A stretch of DNA of 64,000 nucleotides, taken from contig JANPFP010000168.1 in NCBI GenBank assembly GCA_031423495.1, positions 5,744 to 69,743 of the forward strand. Reading direction: 5' to 3'. The position numbers and the translations under genes were made by a program. Shown here one piece after another: positions 10,265 to 19,526 of this stretch (the first letter of the stretch is position 1; each line of letters opens with the position of its first letter). The notes below the pieces were generated by a model. It had not been told where the DNA came from, made no database searches, and worked only from the letters and a program-made list of their open reading frames with translations. Origin of the DNA: JACPYM01 sp031423495. Its GTDB lineage: Bacteria; Acidobacteriota; Blastocatellia; RBC074.

Positions 10265-10359
10265 CGCGAAGGGCGTGGGCGCAACGCGGCAAAGGCTTAG
10301 GATTTATTGCAGGGGTGCTTAAATCCGGCTGGCGCGGCGTTGTGCCGACGCCTTTCGCG
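10265..10359. repeat. Imperfect intergenic inverted repeat (family D)
   Basis: Arms 10265-10285 and 10339-10359 match as inverted repeats at 18 of 21 positions (CGCGAAGGGCGTGGGC-type arm) with a 53 nt spacer. It lies in the 295 bp between the DUF4097-like gene and the HU-type gene, upstream of the HU promoter. It may fold at the 3' end of the preceding transcript. Confidence 0.55.
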
Positions 10360-10409
10360 TTATGGGTTGAGAGTGATTTTGCAGAAATTCTCACCGGACA
10401 AACCCTTCC

Positions 10410-10439
10410 TTGACAGTGTTGCGAAGGGCTACCTATAAT
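10410..10439 (+). promoter_or_regulatory. Consensus sigma70 promoter of the HU-type gene
   Basis: A TTGACA hexamer (10410-10415) and a TATAAT hexamer (10434-10439) are separated by 18 bp; both match the consensus exactly. Transcription would start near 10446, giving an untranslated leader of about 90 nt before the GTG start at 10538. A strong, constitutive promoter fits an abundant nucleoid protein. Confidence 0.85.
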
Positions 10440-10537
10440 GCGCCCGCTTTACGGGAAAACCAATAAACGCAACAAGATAAACCACTTAACCCGACCAATA
10501 ACCCAACTAATTATCCAATTGGGGGAGCAAAGCATTC

Positions 10538-10801
10538 GTGATTAAACTCGACATCATTAACAACGTCGCCGACAAAACTGGAGTACCCAAGAACAAGGCC
10601 GAACTGGCCGTCGAAGCGCTGTTTGAAGCCATGAAAAATTCTATGAAAAAAGGCGAACGGATTGAGTTACGCGGCTTTGGCGTATTCATCGTGAAGCCTC
10701 GCAAACGCGGCATCGGACGCAACCCGCGCACGGGGACGCAAGTTGCTATTCCCGAAGGCAAAACCATTCGCTTCAAACCGGGCAAAGAGTTGCAATCTTA
10801 A
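10538..10801 (+). CDS. HU family DNA-binding protein
   Basis: An 87-residue histone-like protein that binds and bends DNA as a dimer in the nucleoid. The N-terminal helices (KLDIINNVADKTGVPKNKAELAVEALFEAM) are followed by the beta-arm with GFGVFIVKPRKRGIGRNPRTG, which carries the RNP motif that intercalates in the minor groove. Length is standard. The GTG start is supported by GGGGGAG 10 bp upstream; no ATG is available in frame near it. The gene is monocistronic, with a consensus promoter and a strong terminator on either side. Confidence 0.95.
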   Translation: MIKLDIINNVADKTGVPKNKAELAVEALFEAMKNSMKKGERIELRGFGVFIVKPRKRGIGRNPRTGTQVAIPEGKTIRFKPGKELQS

Positions 10802-10827
10802 ACCTCTTATAATTTGGCTTTGACCGA

Positions 10828-10864
10828 AACGGCGGCTTTTCTCTGAAAGCTGCCGTTTTTGTTT
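10828..10864 (+). terminator. Intrinsic terminator of the HU-type gene
   Basis: A 12 bp stem with one G-T pair (10828-10839 with 10846-10857), a 6-nt loop and the T-rich tail TTTTTGTTT lie 26 bp after the HU stop. This is a classical rho-independent terminator. Confidence 0.85.
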
Positions 10865-10875
10865 GGTATAAAATC

Positions 10876-10913
10876 AAAGGGAGCCTGTAACTATTATGTT
10901 ACTGGCTCCCTTT
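10876..10913. terminator. Second hairpin, probable terminator of the giant IPT/TIG gene
   Basis: A 10 bp perfect outer stem (AAAGGGAGCC with GGCTCCCTTT), one mismatch, then a 5 bp inner stem and a TATTAT loop. It lies 24 bp beyond the stop of the minus-strand surface-protein gene. On that strand the tail reads GATTTTATA, which is moderately T-rich, so it can end transcription from the right and back up the HU terminator. Confidence 0.65.
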
Positions 10914-10936
10914 GGTTTTGTGTTGCGCCGTATGCG

Positions 10937-13900
10937 TTAGTGGTTTTTGGTTCCGGTGAGGAAGCCGCCGCAACGGCTGGACGAACTGTTGCCGTTGATT
11001 TGATCGAGCGTTTGCGCGAGGCGGAATTGATCGGTCGAGCGCGCGTCGGTGATCGCCGCACGAGCCTGGGCGAACAATTCGCCAATGGTGGAATCAACCG
11101 TGATGACAAAGCCGTTATCCAACACGATCGGCTCGAAATTCAAGCCGTAACAACGCAAGCTGCCATTCAGAATGCCCGCTTGTTGTTGTCCGCCGCCAGC
11201 GGTTTGGATGACGCTGATTTGCGCCGCCACAAACTCGGCGTTGAGCGATTGCAAGACCGAGCGTCCGCCTTGCAATCCGCGGCGAATTTCGGGCAAGGAC
11301 TCTTGAATCGAAACCGGCGAATTGAAATTGACCCCGCCGATGAAAACCGATCCGCTGGGCAGACGCGCCATATTCAACAGGTAATATTGCGGCGCCTGGA
11401 AGCAAGCGGTCTGGCAAATCGGCTGGCTGTCAATCACCAAACTCAACGGCGTAGAAGTTCCGCCGCCCGGCGTGGGATTGAAAACCGTGATCGTCGCTGT
11501 ACCTTGCGTAGCGATGTCTTGCGCAGAAATTTCTGCCGTGACCGTCGTGCTGTCTACCAACGTGGTCAGACGGTCAGTGCCGTTCCAACGAACGATGGAA
11601 CCGGCGACGAAGCCGAGACCGGTGACTTTCAGCGTGAAGGCGCTGCCGCCGGTCGTGATGCGTCCGGGCGTCAGGAAGGTCAGCAGCGGCACCGGATTGC
11701 TCACCGTTAAAGCCACCGCATTTGAAACGCCGCCGCCTACGCCATTGGCGGGCGGATTGGCTACGGTAACGTTGTAAACTGCGGCTGCCGCCAAATCTGC
11801 GTCAGTAATCAGTGCCGACAATTGCGTTGCGCGCACCACCGTGGTTTCGCGCGGCGTACCGTTCAGCAACACCGTAGCGCCATTCGCAAAGCTATTGCCG
11901 CTGACAGTCAGCGTGAAAGCGCCTGTGCCCACCAGCGCCTGACTGGGCGTAATCGCATTGATGACGGGCCTGCCGTTGCCTACGCCAAACGCAAGGCGAC
12001 CAATTTCGGCGATACCTTCTGGCGAAGAATGAATGACACGCGCCGTATAGCTGCCTGGTGCAGCCAGACGACCCACCGTGACGACCATGCTCCACGGCTG
12101 GGTGGCCTGCGTACAAAACTGGCTTGGGTTAGAAGTGTTGACCCGTACCTCGTTGCCCAACAACGTGACTTGCGGGTTTTGCGGGACACAGCCGTTATGC
12201 CATTCGCCCGCAATCAACAGCGTAACTTCATTGTCGGTGGTGGGAGCCACCGGCGAGATGGTGATCTGCGCCGCCGGTGTGGCAACGACACGAACGTTTG
12301 CCGCGTTAGAGATACCACCTCCTCCGCCCGTCGTAGCGGCGTTCAACACGGTGACAGCACCGTTGCCTGCATTGGCGATGTCTGCGCCCGAAAGTTGGAC
12401 TGAGAGTTGCGTCGCGCTCAGGTAAGTCGTCGGACGTTCGGCATCGTTCCAACGCCCCTTTGAGGTGGAATTGAAACCGCTTCCGTTCACCAGCAACGTA
12501 ATGCCAGCCCCGCCCATGATGATGGTGTTGGGATTGACGCTCGCAATCACCGGCACAGACGCGGGTTGTTCTAAAATGCCAAAGGTCAACGCGTTAGAAG
12601 TTCCGCCGCCGCCGCCCACCGCAGGCGGATTGACGACCGTGATGTTAATCGAACCCGTCGCGGTCAAATCGGTCGCACTGACTTGCGCCGCCAATTGCGT
12701 GGCGCTGACATAAGTCGTCGGACGATCGGCGCCATTCCATTGCACGCGCGAACTGCCGATGAAACCGGTTCCCGTAATCACCATCGTGAAAGATTGTTCG
12801 CCGACGAAGATCGTGTTCGGCGTCAAGGCCGTGATAGCGGGTAACGGATTCGGCTCGTTCGTGATCGTGAACGTCAACGCCGCTGTTGTGCCACCGCCGG
12901 GCGCGGGATTAGTTACGGTAACTTGCGCCGTACCCATTTGCGCTACGTCACTCGCTGAAATGGCGACGGTCAGTTGCGAAGGCGCGACATACATCGTTTG
13001 CCGTTCCTGACCGTTCCAACGCGCGACCGACGTGGGCACAAAACCTGTACCGACAACGGTGAGCGAGAAGTTCGGACTGCCCGCCGAAATTTTATCGGGC
13101 AGCAATTGCGTCGCGGTCGGCAACGGGTTCGTCACGATAAAATTCAACGAACCGGAAGCGCCTCCGCCCGGAGTCGGATTGAAGACGCTGACCGTATAAG
13201 TTCCGCCCGCAGCGACCGCGCTCGCAGGCACTTGTGCGCTCAGCTGCGAACTGGTGACGAAACTGGTCGGCACGTCTACGGCATTGAAACGAACCGACGA
13301 ATTGCCGACGAAGTTGGCTCCGTTGACGAGCAACGTGACTGCGCCATTGCCTGCGACGGCTGTGTCAGGGTTGATGCTGGTCACGCGCGGCGCGGGATTG
13401 ATGATCTGGAATTGCGTCCCGCCTGAAGTGCCGCCACCCGGCGCGGGATTGAAAACGGTAATGACAATATTGGCTCCCGCCGCGAGATCAGCGGCAGAAA
13501 TTTGCGCGACCAACAGGCTTTCAGAACCGAAGTCCGTCGGACGATCTTGCCCGTTCCAACGCACGACTGAGCCTTGCACAAAATTCGCCCCGTTCACCAA
13601 CAGCGAGAAGCCGATCGCTCCCGCTGCCACCGAAGTCGGGTTGGTGTTAGTGACGCGCGGCAATGGGTTACGCGCCCGCACCGGCAACGCGACGATGTTC
13701 GACACGCCGCCGCCCGGCGCGGGGTTTTGTACCTGAAGGTTTAACGTCGTCGGAGCAGTTTGATCAGCTGCCGAGATTTGCGTCGTCAATGTCGTAGCGC
13801 TCACCAGCGACGATAAGCGCGGCTGCCCGTTCACCAGAATTTGCGCGCCCGGCACAAAGCCCGTCCCCGTCACGGTGAGCGAAACAGCTGAACTGCCTAC

Positions 13901-16900
13901 CGACAGTACGCTCGGCGTCAGGCCGCTGATCGCGGGCGTCGGATTGGTGATGCTCAACGTTACCGCATTCGACACTCCGCCGCCTGGCGCTGCGTTGAAA
14001 ACCGCGATGGTGGCCGCACCCGAAACTGAAAGATCACTTGCCGTCAGTTGCGCCGTGAGTTGTGTCGCACTGATGAACGCCGTTTGGCGCGCGTCACCAT
14101 TGAGCCGCACGACTGAACCAGCGATGAAACCCGTGCCCGTAATCGTCAAGACCGCGCCATTTGACCCCGTCGCCAACGTCGTCGGATTGACTCCGCTAAT
14201 GGTCGGTCGCGGGTTGGGCGCAGCCGTGATGTTGAAAGGCAACGAGTTCGATTCGCCGCCGCCTGCCGGAGGCGTAAACACAGTGACTTGCGCCGTGCTG
14301 ATCGTCGCCAAATCTGCCGCTGAAATTGGCGCAGTTAGTTGCGTGCTGTTGGCAAACGTCGTCGGACGCACTTGCCCATTCCAACGTATGACCGAATCAC
14401 TGACAAAATTTGAGCCAGTGACTGCCAGCGTCAAAGCTGCGCTGCCCGCTTCGACCGAAGAAGGCGTGATCGAGGTCAAACGCGGAATCGGTCGCGTCGC
14501 CTGATTAATGGTGAAAGTGGCTTCAGTCGAAAGCGAGCCTTGCGGGCCGCCCGCCGGACTAAACACTTCAATGCGAGCTGTGCCTATGCTGGCGATGTCG
14601 GCAGCAGAAATTTGCGCCGCCAACTCCGTCACGTTGACGACCGTCGTCGGACGGTTTTCGCCATTCCAGCGCACAACCGAACCCAGCGCGAAATTCGCAC
14701 CCAACACGGTCAGCGTGAAAGCCGGGCCACCCGCGACCGCCGAGATCGGACTCAGCGAACCAATAATCGGTACGCCAAACGCAATCGTCAGATTCAACTC
14801 TGCCGATTGACCTCCGCCCGGCGCAGGATTGAAGACGCGCGCCACCAGCGTTCCGCCGTTAACGATTTCAGTTGCCGCAATGACCGTCCGCAATTCCGTC
14901 GCCGAGACAAAAGTCGTCTGGCGATCTTGCCCGCCGATACGCACAACCGAGTTTTGCACGAAGCCCGTGCCAGTCAGATTCAAGGTGAAAGCCGATCCGC
15001 CCGCTGTGATGGCGTTCGGAGCCAACGCGGTCAGCGTCGGCACAGGATTGGGCGGTTGCGTGATGTTGAAGGTGGCAGCAGAAGAAACGCCTCCGCCCGG
15101 CGGCGCGTTATAAACCGTCACGCTCGCCGTACCTGCGCTGGCGATGTCTGCTGCCGAAATCGCCGCCGTCAATTGCGTGGCGCTGACATAGGTCGTCGTG
15201 CGCTCTGTGCCATTCCAGCGAATGACGGACTCGCGCACATAACCGCTGCCGTTAACCGTCAAGGTGAAGCCTTCGGTTCCCGCTTGTTTCGCCGTTGGTG
15301 CAATCGTCGTGATGCGCGGAATCGGCTTGGGATCGCTCACCGTAAAAGGAAGCGCGTTCGACGTGCCGCCGCCCGGCGCGGGGTTCGTGACGGTTACGTC
15401 AAACGTACCCGCCGTCGTCAAGGCCGAAGTCGGAATCTGCACAGTCAGTTGCGTAGGGCTAACGTAATTCGTCGTGCGATTGGTCGTGCCGACTTTCGCC
15501 GATATGCCCGGCACGAAACCCGTCCCCGTCACCGTCATCGCAAAACCGGAAGAACGTGTTTGCACGGCGCTTGGATTGATCGTCGTCAACGCAGGTGCAG
15601 GATTATTGACCGGCAAACTGATCGCATTGGTTACGACGCTGTCTGGCGTACGCACCGTAATGCTGACCGTGCCTGGTTCTTCAGCGTCACTCGCCAGCAA
15701 AGCCGCGCGCAGTTGCGAGCCGTTGACGTATTCGGTCACGCGCTCTTGTCCGTTGACGCGCACGACAGAACCGTCAATCAAGTTCGCGCCGTTGACCGTG
15801 AGCGTGAAATCGTTGCTGCCCACGAGAATCGAAGCCGGACTCAAGCTGGTCAAGCGCGGCGTTTGGCTGACCGTCGGCGTGAGCGTAATGACGCCTGCGG
15901 TAAAGGTGGCAGGCAACGTGGCGGCGAGCTCGTCAACGACCGAGCCGTTAGAAAAACTCACTGTGGTCGAATTCAATGTGCTGGTTTGCGGTACGGCAAA
16001 GGTGAGGACGCCAATCTGACGCGCGCCGACCGTGAACTTTTGCCCGAAGGGCAACGATAGGTTGAAGACGATGCGTCCATTGGCTGCTTCATTGCTGTTG
16101 ACGATCACGTTCGCGCCCGCAGCGTCTGTGCCCGCCACAGCGCGTACGAACGTTAATTGCGTCGGATCGAAATTGAGTACGAAACCCGCCGCGAACTCAT
16201 TGCCTTGCGCAGCCATTTCAATGGCCGCAGTTCCCTGCTGTCCGCGCGTGAGCGTCGCGGGCAATACGCGAATGACCCGCGCCTGCTGTTCTGGCGCTAA
16301 GGCCGAACTCAATTCAGCGATTGAAGCGGCGGCCACCAACGCGCTCGGCCCGCCCGCCATCGTGGGTGAATCCAACCCGACAGAATAACGTCCGGCCTGC
16401 ACCCAATCGGCCAGCGTGAGTTGTCCATCGCCCGCCACAGCACGCGGCGCGCAATCGGCGCGCTGGAATTCGCTGCCTTCAACCAGGTTATCAAGCCCGG
16501 CGGCGAAGCGTCCGACCTGCGCCCAATCGGCAACCGAGAGCGCACCGTTGCCGCTTTCGGGGCGCGGCGCGACATCGCCTTCTAAACCCGGCGCAGCAAC
16601 GACGACAGCGTTGATGAATCCGGTTGAAACGCTTTGCGCCTGGTTATTCCACACGCCACGCGCGACGGGTTCGTCGGCGAATTCGACCGGCAGTGAAGCC
16701 GTCCCTGCCTGGCGCGCAATCGTGAAGCGCACGGTGAGCAAACGATGTGAACCTTTGGTGAGTGTGACGCCAGCGGGCAGGTTGATTTCGATGCCGAGTT
16801 TGCCATCGGTCAACAGGCTGTCATTCACGTCAAGTTGGGCCGCCGCCAATTGATCGGTCAGGGTTACGCGCGGCTTGAGCAAGGCACTCACGGGAAAGCG

Positions 16901-17185
16901 CAAACTGAAATGGATGCGGCTTTCCGTACCGTCAGCACTGAACGTGAGCGGCAAGTGGGCTTCGCTGCCCGGCGCGGCGCTGGTCGAGACCAGTTTTAAT
17001 TGGTGCGGTTCGTTAACCGATTCTTGCGGCAACGCGCTGCGCGACCACATTTTGGCCGCCGCGCCTGATTGCCAGCCGAACTTATGAACGCCAGCCACCG
17101 CCAGACCCAATAAACATAATCCGAGCGTCAGCCGTACCAACGACTTCGCCGACATCGCCGCCCAATTCACTTTAGACTTCATCAT
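10937..17185 (-). CDS. Giant surface protein with cohesin-like, dockerin-like and 15 IPT/TIG repeats
   Basis: A predicted 2082-residue exported protein. After a signal or anchor segment (LVRLTLGLCLLGLAVAGV) comes a cohesin-like beta-sandwich (about 45-185). A region with two dockerin-like helices follows (GALSVADWAQVGRFAAGLDN and GQLTLADWVQAGRYSVGLDS), then a second cohesin-like domain (about 280-430). Fifteen IPT/TIG immunoglobulin-like repeats of about 95 residues follow, each with an I-x-P start, an L-x-V-x-G-x-x-F core and an RWNGQ(D/E)R-type turn. One non-IPT insert sits between repeats 13 and 14. A roughly 160-residue unique C-terminus carries several Cys. The ATG at 17185 follows AAGGAG; the open frame runs to 17218. 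Probable role: adhesion, surface layer or scaffold. No sorting signal was recognised. Confidence 0.88.
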   Translation of the reverse strand: MMKSKVNWAAMSAKSLVRLTLGLCLLGLAVAGVHKFGWQSGAAAKMWSRSALPQESVNEPHQLKLVSTSAAPGSEAHLPLTFSADGTESRIHFSLRFPVSALLKPRVTLTDQLAAAQLDVNDSLLTDGKLGIEINLPAGVTLTKGSHRLLTVRFTIARQAGTASLPVEFADEPVARGVWNNQAQSVSTGFINAVVVAAPGLEGDVAPRPESGNGALSVADWAQVGRFAAGLDNLVEGSEFQRADCAPRAVAGDGQLTLADWVQAGRYSVGLDSPTMAGGPSALVAAASIAELSSALAPEQQARVIRVLPATLTRGQQGTAAIEMAAQGNEFAAGFVLNFDPTQLTFVRAVAGTDAAGANVIVNSNEAANGRIVFNLSLPFGQKFTVGARQIGVLTFAVPQTSTLNSTTVSFSNGSVVDELAATLPATFTAGVITLTPTVSQTPRLTSLSPASILVGSNDFTLTVNGANLIDGSVVRVNGQERVTEYVNGSQLRAALLASDAEEPGTVSITVRTPDSVVTNAISLPVNNPAPALTTINPSAVQTRSSGFAMTVTGTGFVPGISAKVGTTNRTTNYVSPTQLTVQIPTSALTTAGTFDVTVTNPAPGGGTSNALPFTVSDPKPIPRITTIAPTAKQAGTEGFTLTVNGSGYVRESVIRWNGTERTTTYVSATQLTAAISAADIASAGTASVTVYNAPPGGGVSSAATFNITQPPNPVPTLTALAPNAITAGGSAFTLNLTGTGFVQNSVVRIGGQDRQTTFVSATELRTVIAATEIVNGGTLVARVFNPAPGGGQSAELNLTIAFGVPIIGSLSPISAVAGGPAFTLTVLGANFALGSVVRWNGENRPTTVVNVTELAAQISAADIASIGTARIEVFSPAGGPQGSLSTEATFTINQATRPIPRLTSITPSSVEAGSAALTLAVTGSNFVSDSVIRWNGQVRPTTFANSTQLTAPISAADLATISTAQVTVFTPPAGGGESNSLPFNITAAPNPRPTISGVNPTTLATGSNGAVLTITGTGFIAGSVVRLNGDARQTAFISATQLTAQLTASDLSVSGAATIAVFNAAPGGGVSNAVTLSITNPTPAISGLTPSVLSVGSSAVSLTVTGTGFVPGAQILVNGQPRLSSLVSATTLTTQISAADQTAPTTLNLQVQNPAPGGGVSNIVALPVRARNPLPRVTNTNPTSVAAGAIGFSLLVNGANFVQGSVVRWNGQDRPTDFGSESLLVAQISAADLAAGANIVITVFNPAPGGGTSGGTQFQIINPAPRVTSINPDTAVAGNGAVTLLVNGANFVGNSSVRFNAVDVPTSFVTSSQLSAQVPASAVAAGGTYTVSVFNPTPGGGASGSLNFIVTNPLPTATQLLPDKISAGSPNFSLTVVGTGFVPTSVARWNGQERQTMYVAPSQLTVAISASDVAQMGTAQVTVTNPAPGGGTTAALTFTITNEPNPLPAITALTPNTIFVGEQSFTMVITGTGFIGSSRVQWNGADRPTTYVSATQLAAQVSATDLTATGSINITVVNPPAVGGGGGTSNALTFGILEQPASVPVIASVNPNTIIMGGAGITLLVNGSGFNSTSKGRWNDAERPTTYLSATQLSVQLSGADIANAGNGAVTVLNAATTGGGGGISNAANVRVVATPAAQITISPVAPTTDNEVTLLIAGEWHNGCVPQNPQVTLLGNEVRVNTSNPSQFCTQATQPWSMVVTVGRLAAPGSYTARVIHSSPEGIAEIGRLAFGVGNGRPVINAITPSQALVGTGAFTLTVSGNSFANGATVLLNGTPRETTVVRATQLSALITDADLAAAAVYNVTVANPPANGVGGGVSNAVALTVSNPVPLLTFLTPGRITTGGSAFTLKVTGLGFVAGSIVRWNGTDRLTTLVDSTTVTAEISAQDIATQGTATITVFNPTPGGGTSTPLSLVIDSQPICQTACFQAPQYYLLNMARLPSGSVFIGGVNFNSPVSIQESLPEIRRGLQGGRSVLQSLNAEFVAAQISVIQTAGGGQQQAGILNGSLRCYGLNFEPIVLDNGFVITVDSTIGELFAQARAAITDARSTDQFRLAQTLDQINGNSSSSRCGGFLTGTKNH

Positions 17186-17228
17186 GAGGCGCACTCCTTC
17201 CAGATAATCCGAAAACATAAAAAATTAG

Positions 17229-17607
17229 ATAGTTGAATTGACAATTAACGCGGACATTCGGCGCAGCAGGGATTGGAAATGCTACACCGATAAATTCAAG
17301 CAAACCGTCGCACTGGGGGAACAGACTGAGTCGCTGTTGGGGTTAAGAGCCAATCTCGCCAAATACGGTTAGCTCCGAACGGTCTGTATACACTCTGAAA
17401 TTTTCACTTCTGGAAAATCGTTGGAGTGATTGACAATTGGGGTTTAGGGCTGAAAGCATCCTACCCTGAAACCCGCGCCTGCGCGAATCGAATTAATCTG
17501 GAACCCATGTGCTTATCTAAGGTCGCTGTTATCCGCAGCGGGAACACGGATGCACGAAATTTCCGGCAGGATGGCTCGCCGGAAAATTAGTTTTTGGCCC
17601 TACGGCT
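17229..17607. other. Gene-free spacer between the giant surface protein and a glycosyltransferase
   Basis: About 380 bp without a confident gene. On the plus strand a frame without a start codon is open from 17229 to 17370 and reads like protein (ending LRANLAKYG), which could be a remnant of a decayed gene. An 8 bp hairpin lies at 17560-17585 (TTTCCGGC with its complement) just before the glycosyltransferase start. No clear promoter is seen. Confidence 0.35.
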
Positions 17608-18270
17608 ATGTCCTTATCCATCATCATTCCCACTCTGAACGAAGCTGCCGCGCTGGCAGACTTAGCCCGCTCTTTGCCCGCCGCCCAAATCATTATTGCC
17701 GATGGCGGCAGCACGGATGGCACGACAAGTTTGGCAGCGGCGTACGGATGGCAGGTGGTCGCGGCTCCGCGTGGTCGCGGCGTGCAAATGAATGCCGGAG
17801 CGCGCGCCGCTCAAGGCGACATCCTGCTGTTTTTACACGCCGATACGCGCTTGCCACCTGACGCAGAAGCGCAGATTAAAAACGCGCTGGCAGATAAAAC
17901 AGTATGCGGCGGAAATTTCAGCTTGTGTTTTGACGGAAGTACACGCGCGGCAATTTGCTTAACCTGGCTTTATCCGTTTTTGCGTTGGGGCGGGATGTGT
18001 TACGGCGACTCGGCGATTTTCATTCGACGCGAAATTTTTGAACAACTAGGCGGCTATCGAGACTTCCCGCTGTTTGAAGACGTTGATTTATTTCGTCGCA
18101 TGAAACGCTGCGGCAAATTCGTGAGATTAGAGGCACAAGCCGTCACGTCATCGCGGCGTTTTGAAGGACGCTTCCTGCGCACCTTCGCTCATTGGACGTG
18201 TTTGCAGGTGTTGTATTGGCTCGGCGTTTCGCCTCATCGCCTCGCGCAGTTTTATCGTCCGGCTAGATGA
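17608..18270 (+). CDS. Family 2 glycosyltransferase, TIGR04283-like
   Basis: A 220-residue glycosyltransferase of the GT2 fold. The nucleotide-binding start SLSIIIPTLNEAAAL and IIADGGSTDGT are followed by the DxD-type motif FLHADTR and the acceptor/catalytic segment PLFEDVDLFRRMKRCG. This pattern and length fit the TIGR04283 group, named for a proposed role in arsenosugar or related thio/arseno-glycan synthesis. A TIGR04282-type partner, often adjacent, is absent here. The gene overlaps the convergent glycosyltransferase by 19 bp. It is soluble or peripheral, as no membrane helix of normal strength is seen. Confidence 0.85.
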   Translation: MSLSIIIPTLNEAAALADLARSLPAAQIIIADGGSTDGTTSLAAAYGWQVVAAPRGRGVQMNAGARAAQGDILLFLHADTRLPPDAEAQIKNALADKTVCGGNFSLCFDGSTRAAICLTWLYPFLRWGGMCYGDSAIFIRREIFEQLGGYRDFPLFEDVDLFRRMKRCGKFVRLEAQAVTSSRRFEGRFLRTFAHWTCLQVLYWLGVSPHRLAQFYRPAR

Positions 18271-19226
18271 TCGGTAGGTAACTCGCTGCGATAAATTTGC
18301 GCGATGCTGTAAATGCTGCGTTGCGCCGGAGCGTAATAAAGCCGCGCGAACAAATCGCCCAGCAAGCCCAATCCTAAAAACTGGATTCCGCCTAAAAACA
18401 TCACCGCCGCAAACAACAACATCGGGCCGTTTTGAATGAAGATGTCTTCGCGCCAAATCATTTTTTTGGCGAGCAGCCACGTCGCCATCATCATCGCCAC
18501 CGCAATCATTGCCGCGCCTATGCCACCGAAAAAATGCAGCGGACGCGACAAATAACGTACCAGCAAACGAATCGTCAGAATATCGAACATCACGCGCAAG
18601 GTGCGCGACAAACCGTAATGCGACTTGCCCGCAGCGCGCGGCTGATCTTCGATAGACACCTCAGCAATCAGCGCGCCTTCGATGCTCGCCATCGCCGGAA
18701 TGAAGCGATGCATTTGCCCGTAAAGCGGAATGCGTTCCAACACTTCGCGGCGATAGGCTTTGAACGTCGTGCCGAAATCATGAATCGCCACGCCTGAAGC
18801 CGTCGCCATCAGGCGATTGGCGATGCGCGAAGGAAACGTGCGCCGCCATCCGTCCTGCCGATGCTGCCGCCAGCCACTCACGATGTCGAAACCTTCCTGC
18901 ATTTTTTCGACGAAGCGCGGAATGTCTTCGGGCGCGTGCTGCAAGTCGCCGTCCATCGCAATAATGACGCTGCCCTTCGCGCGATCAAACCCCGCCGCCA
19001 GCGCCGCCGTTTGCCCGAAGTTGCGCCGCAAGCGCAAGCCCACTACGCGCGGGTCGAGCGCCGCAATGTCGCGCAGCAACAACGGCGTGCGGTCGCTGCT
19101 GCCGTCATCCACCAAGACCAGTTCGTACTCAACCGCCAACGTTTCCATCACTTGCGTCAAGCGGCGATAGAGTTCCGGCACATTGCCTTCTTCGTTGTGA
19201 AAAGGAACGACGATTGAGTAATCCAT
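18252..19226 (-). CDS. Membrane-anchored family 2 glycosyltransferase (DPM1/GtrB-like)
   Basis: A 324-residue glycosyltransferase that probably transfers a sugar from a nucleotide sugar to a polyprenyl phosphate at the inner membrane. Motifs: YSIVVPFHNEEGNVPELY at the start, LVDDGSSDRT near 40, and the catalytic MDGDLQHAP near 92. A conserved segment near GWRQHRQDGWRR precedes two strong C-terminal membrane helices (FFGGIGAAMIAVAMMMATWLL and LLFAAVMFLGGIQFLGLGLLG). The ATG at 19226 is preferred over a TTG two codons upstream. The stop overlaps the convergent glycosyltransferase. Such enzymes feed O-antigen modification, lipid A decoration or EPS pathways; which one is not clear. Confidence 0.92.
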   Translation of the reverse strand: MDYSIVVPFHNEEGNVPELYRRLTQVMETLAVEYELVLVDDGSSDRTPLLLRDIAALDPRVVGLRLRRNFGQTAALAAGFDRAKGSVIIAMDGDLQHAPEDIPRFVEKMQEGFDIVSGWRQHRQDGWRRTFPSRIANRLMATASGVAIHDFGTTFKAYRREVLERIPLYGQMHRFIPAMASIEGALIAEVSIEDQPRAAGKSHYGLSRTLRVMFDILTIRLLVRYLSRPLHFFGGIGAAMIAVAMMMATWLLAKKMIWREDIFIQNGPMLLFAAVMFLGGIQFLGLGLLGDLFARLYYAPAQRSIYSIAQIYRSELPTDHLAGR

Positions 19227-19238
19227 AACCAATGAATT

Positions 19239-19526
19239 TCAGTAGTGATATTTCGCCTGCAAGAAATCTATGCGCGTGGCAGTTACGACGTAAACGATGC
19301 GGTGTTCTTGTGTGAGGCGACGTGACCAAACGTCAGAGCCGAGATATTTGAGCGGCTCAGGCTTGCCGATGCCATCAAAAGGGTCGCGCATAATGGCTTC
19401 GATCAAATCGAATACGCGCAATGCCACGCGGCGTTCGGTTTCTACCCAGACGCGGAGGTCTTCGCGGAATTGCGGCTGAAAAACGGCGACGCGAACTGGT
19501 GGCTGAGTTTTATTCGACTTGCTCAA
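19239..19526 (-). CDS. yoeB: Txe/YoeB family toxin
   Basis: A 95-residue ribosome-dependent mRNA endonuclease toxin. The family signature is clear: FDGIGKPEPLKYLGSDVWSR, then LTQEHRIVYVV and the C-terminal QAKYHY with the catalytic His/Tyr. The start overlaps the end of the antitoxin gene by 17 bp, which couples their translation. A short N-terminal extension (MSKSNKTQPPVR) precedes the usual start and may or may not be translated. Confidence 0.93.
   Translation of the reverse strand: MSKSNKTQPPVRVAVFQPQFREDLRVWVETERRVALRVFDLIEAIMRDPFDGIGKPEPLKYLGSDVWSRRLTQEHRIVYVVTATRIDFLQAKYHY

Noticed and set aside
10243..10409. Structured spacer before the HU-type gene considered as a tRNA or riboswitch
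   Set aside because: There is no cloverleaf, CCA end or known aptamer motif; only an imperfect inverted repeat is seen.
10859..16853. Many plus-strand open frames (for example 14540-16060, 506 codons) opposite the giant surface-protein gene
   Set aside because: They are antisense shadows of the repeated IPT/TIG coding sequence. Their protein sequences are Arg/Ala-rich and non-repetitive, with no domain or ribosome-binding site, while the minus strand encodes clear repeats.
17229..17370. Plus-strand frame of 47 codons without a start, reading like a protein end (LRANLAKYG)
   Set aside because: Too short, no start codon, no family match; could be a gene remnant but equally chance.
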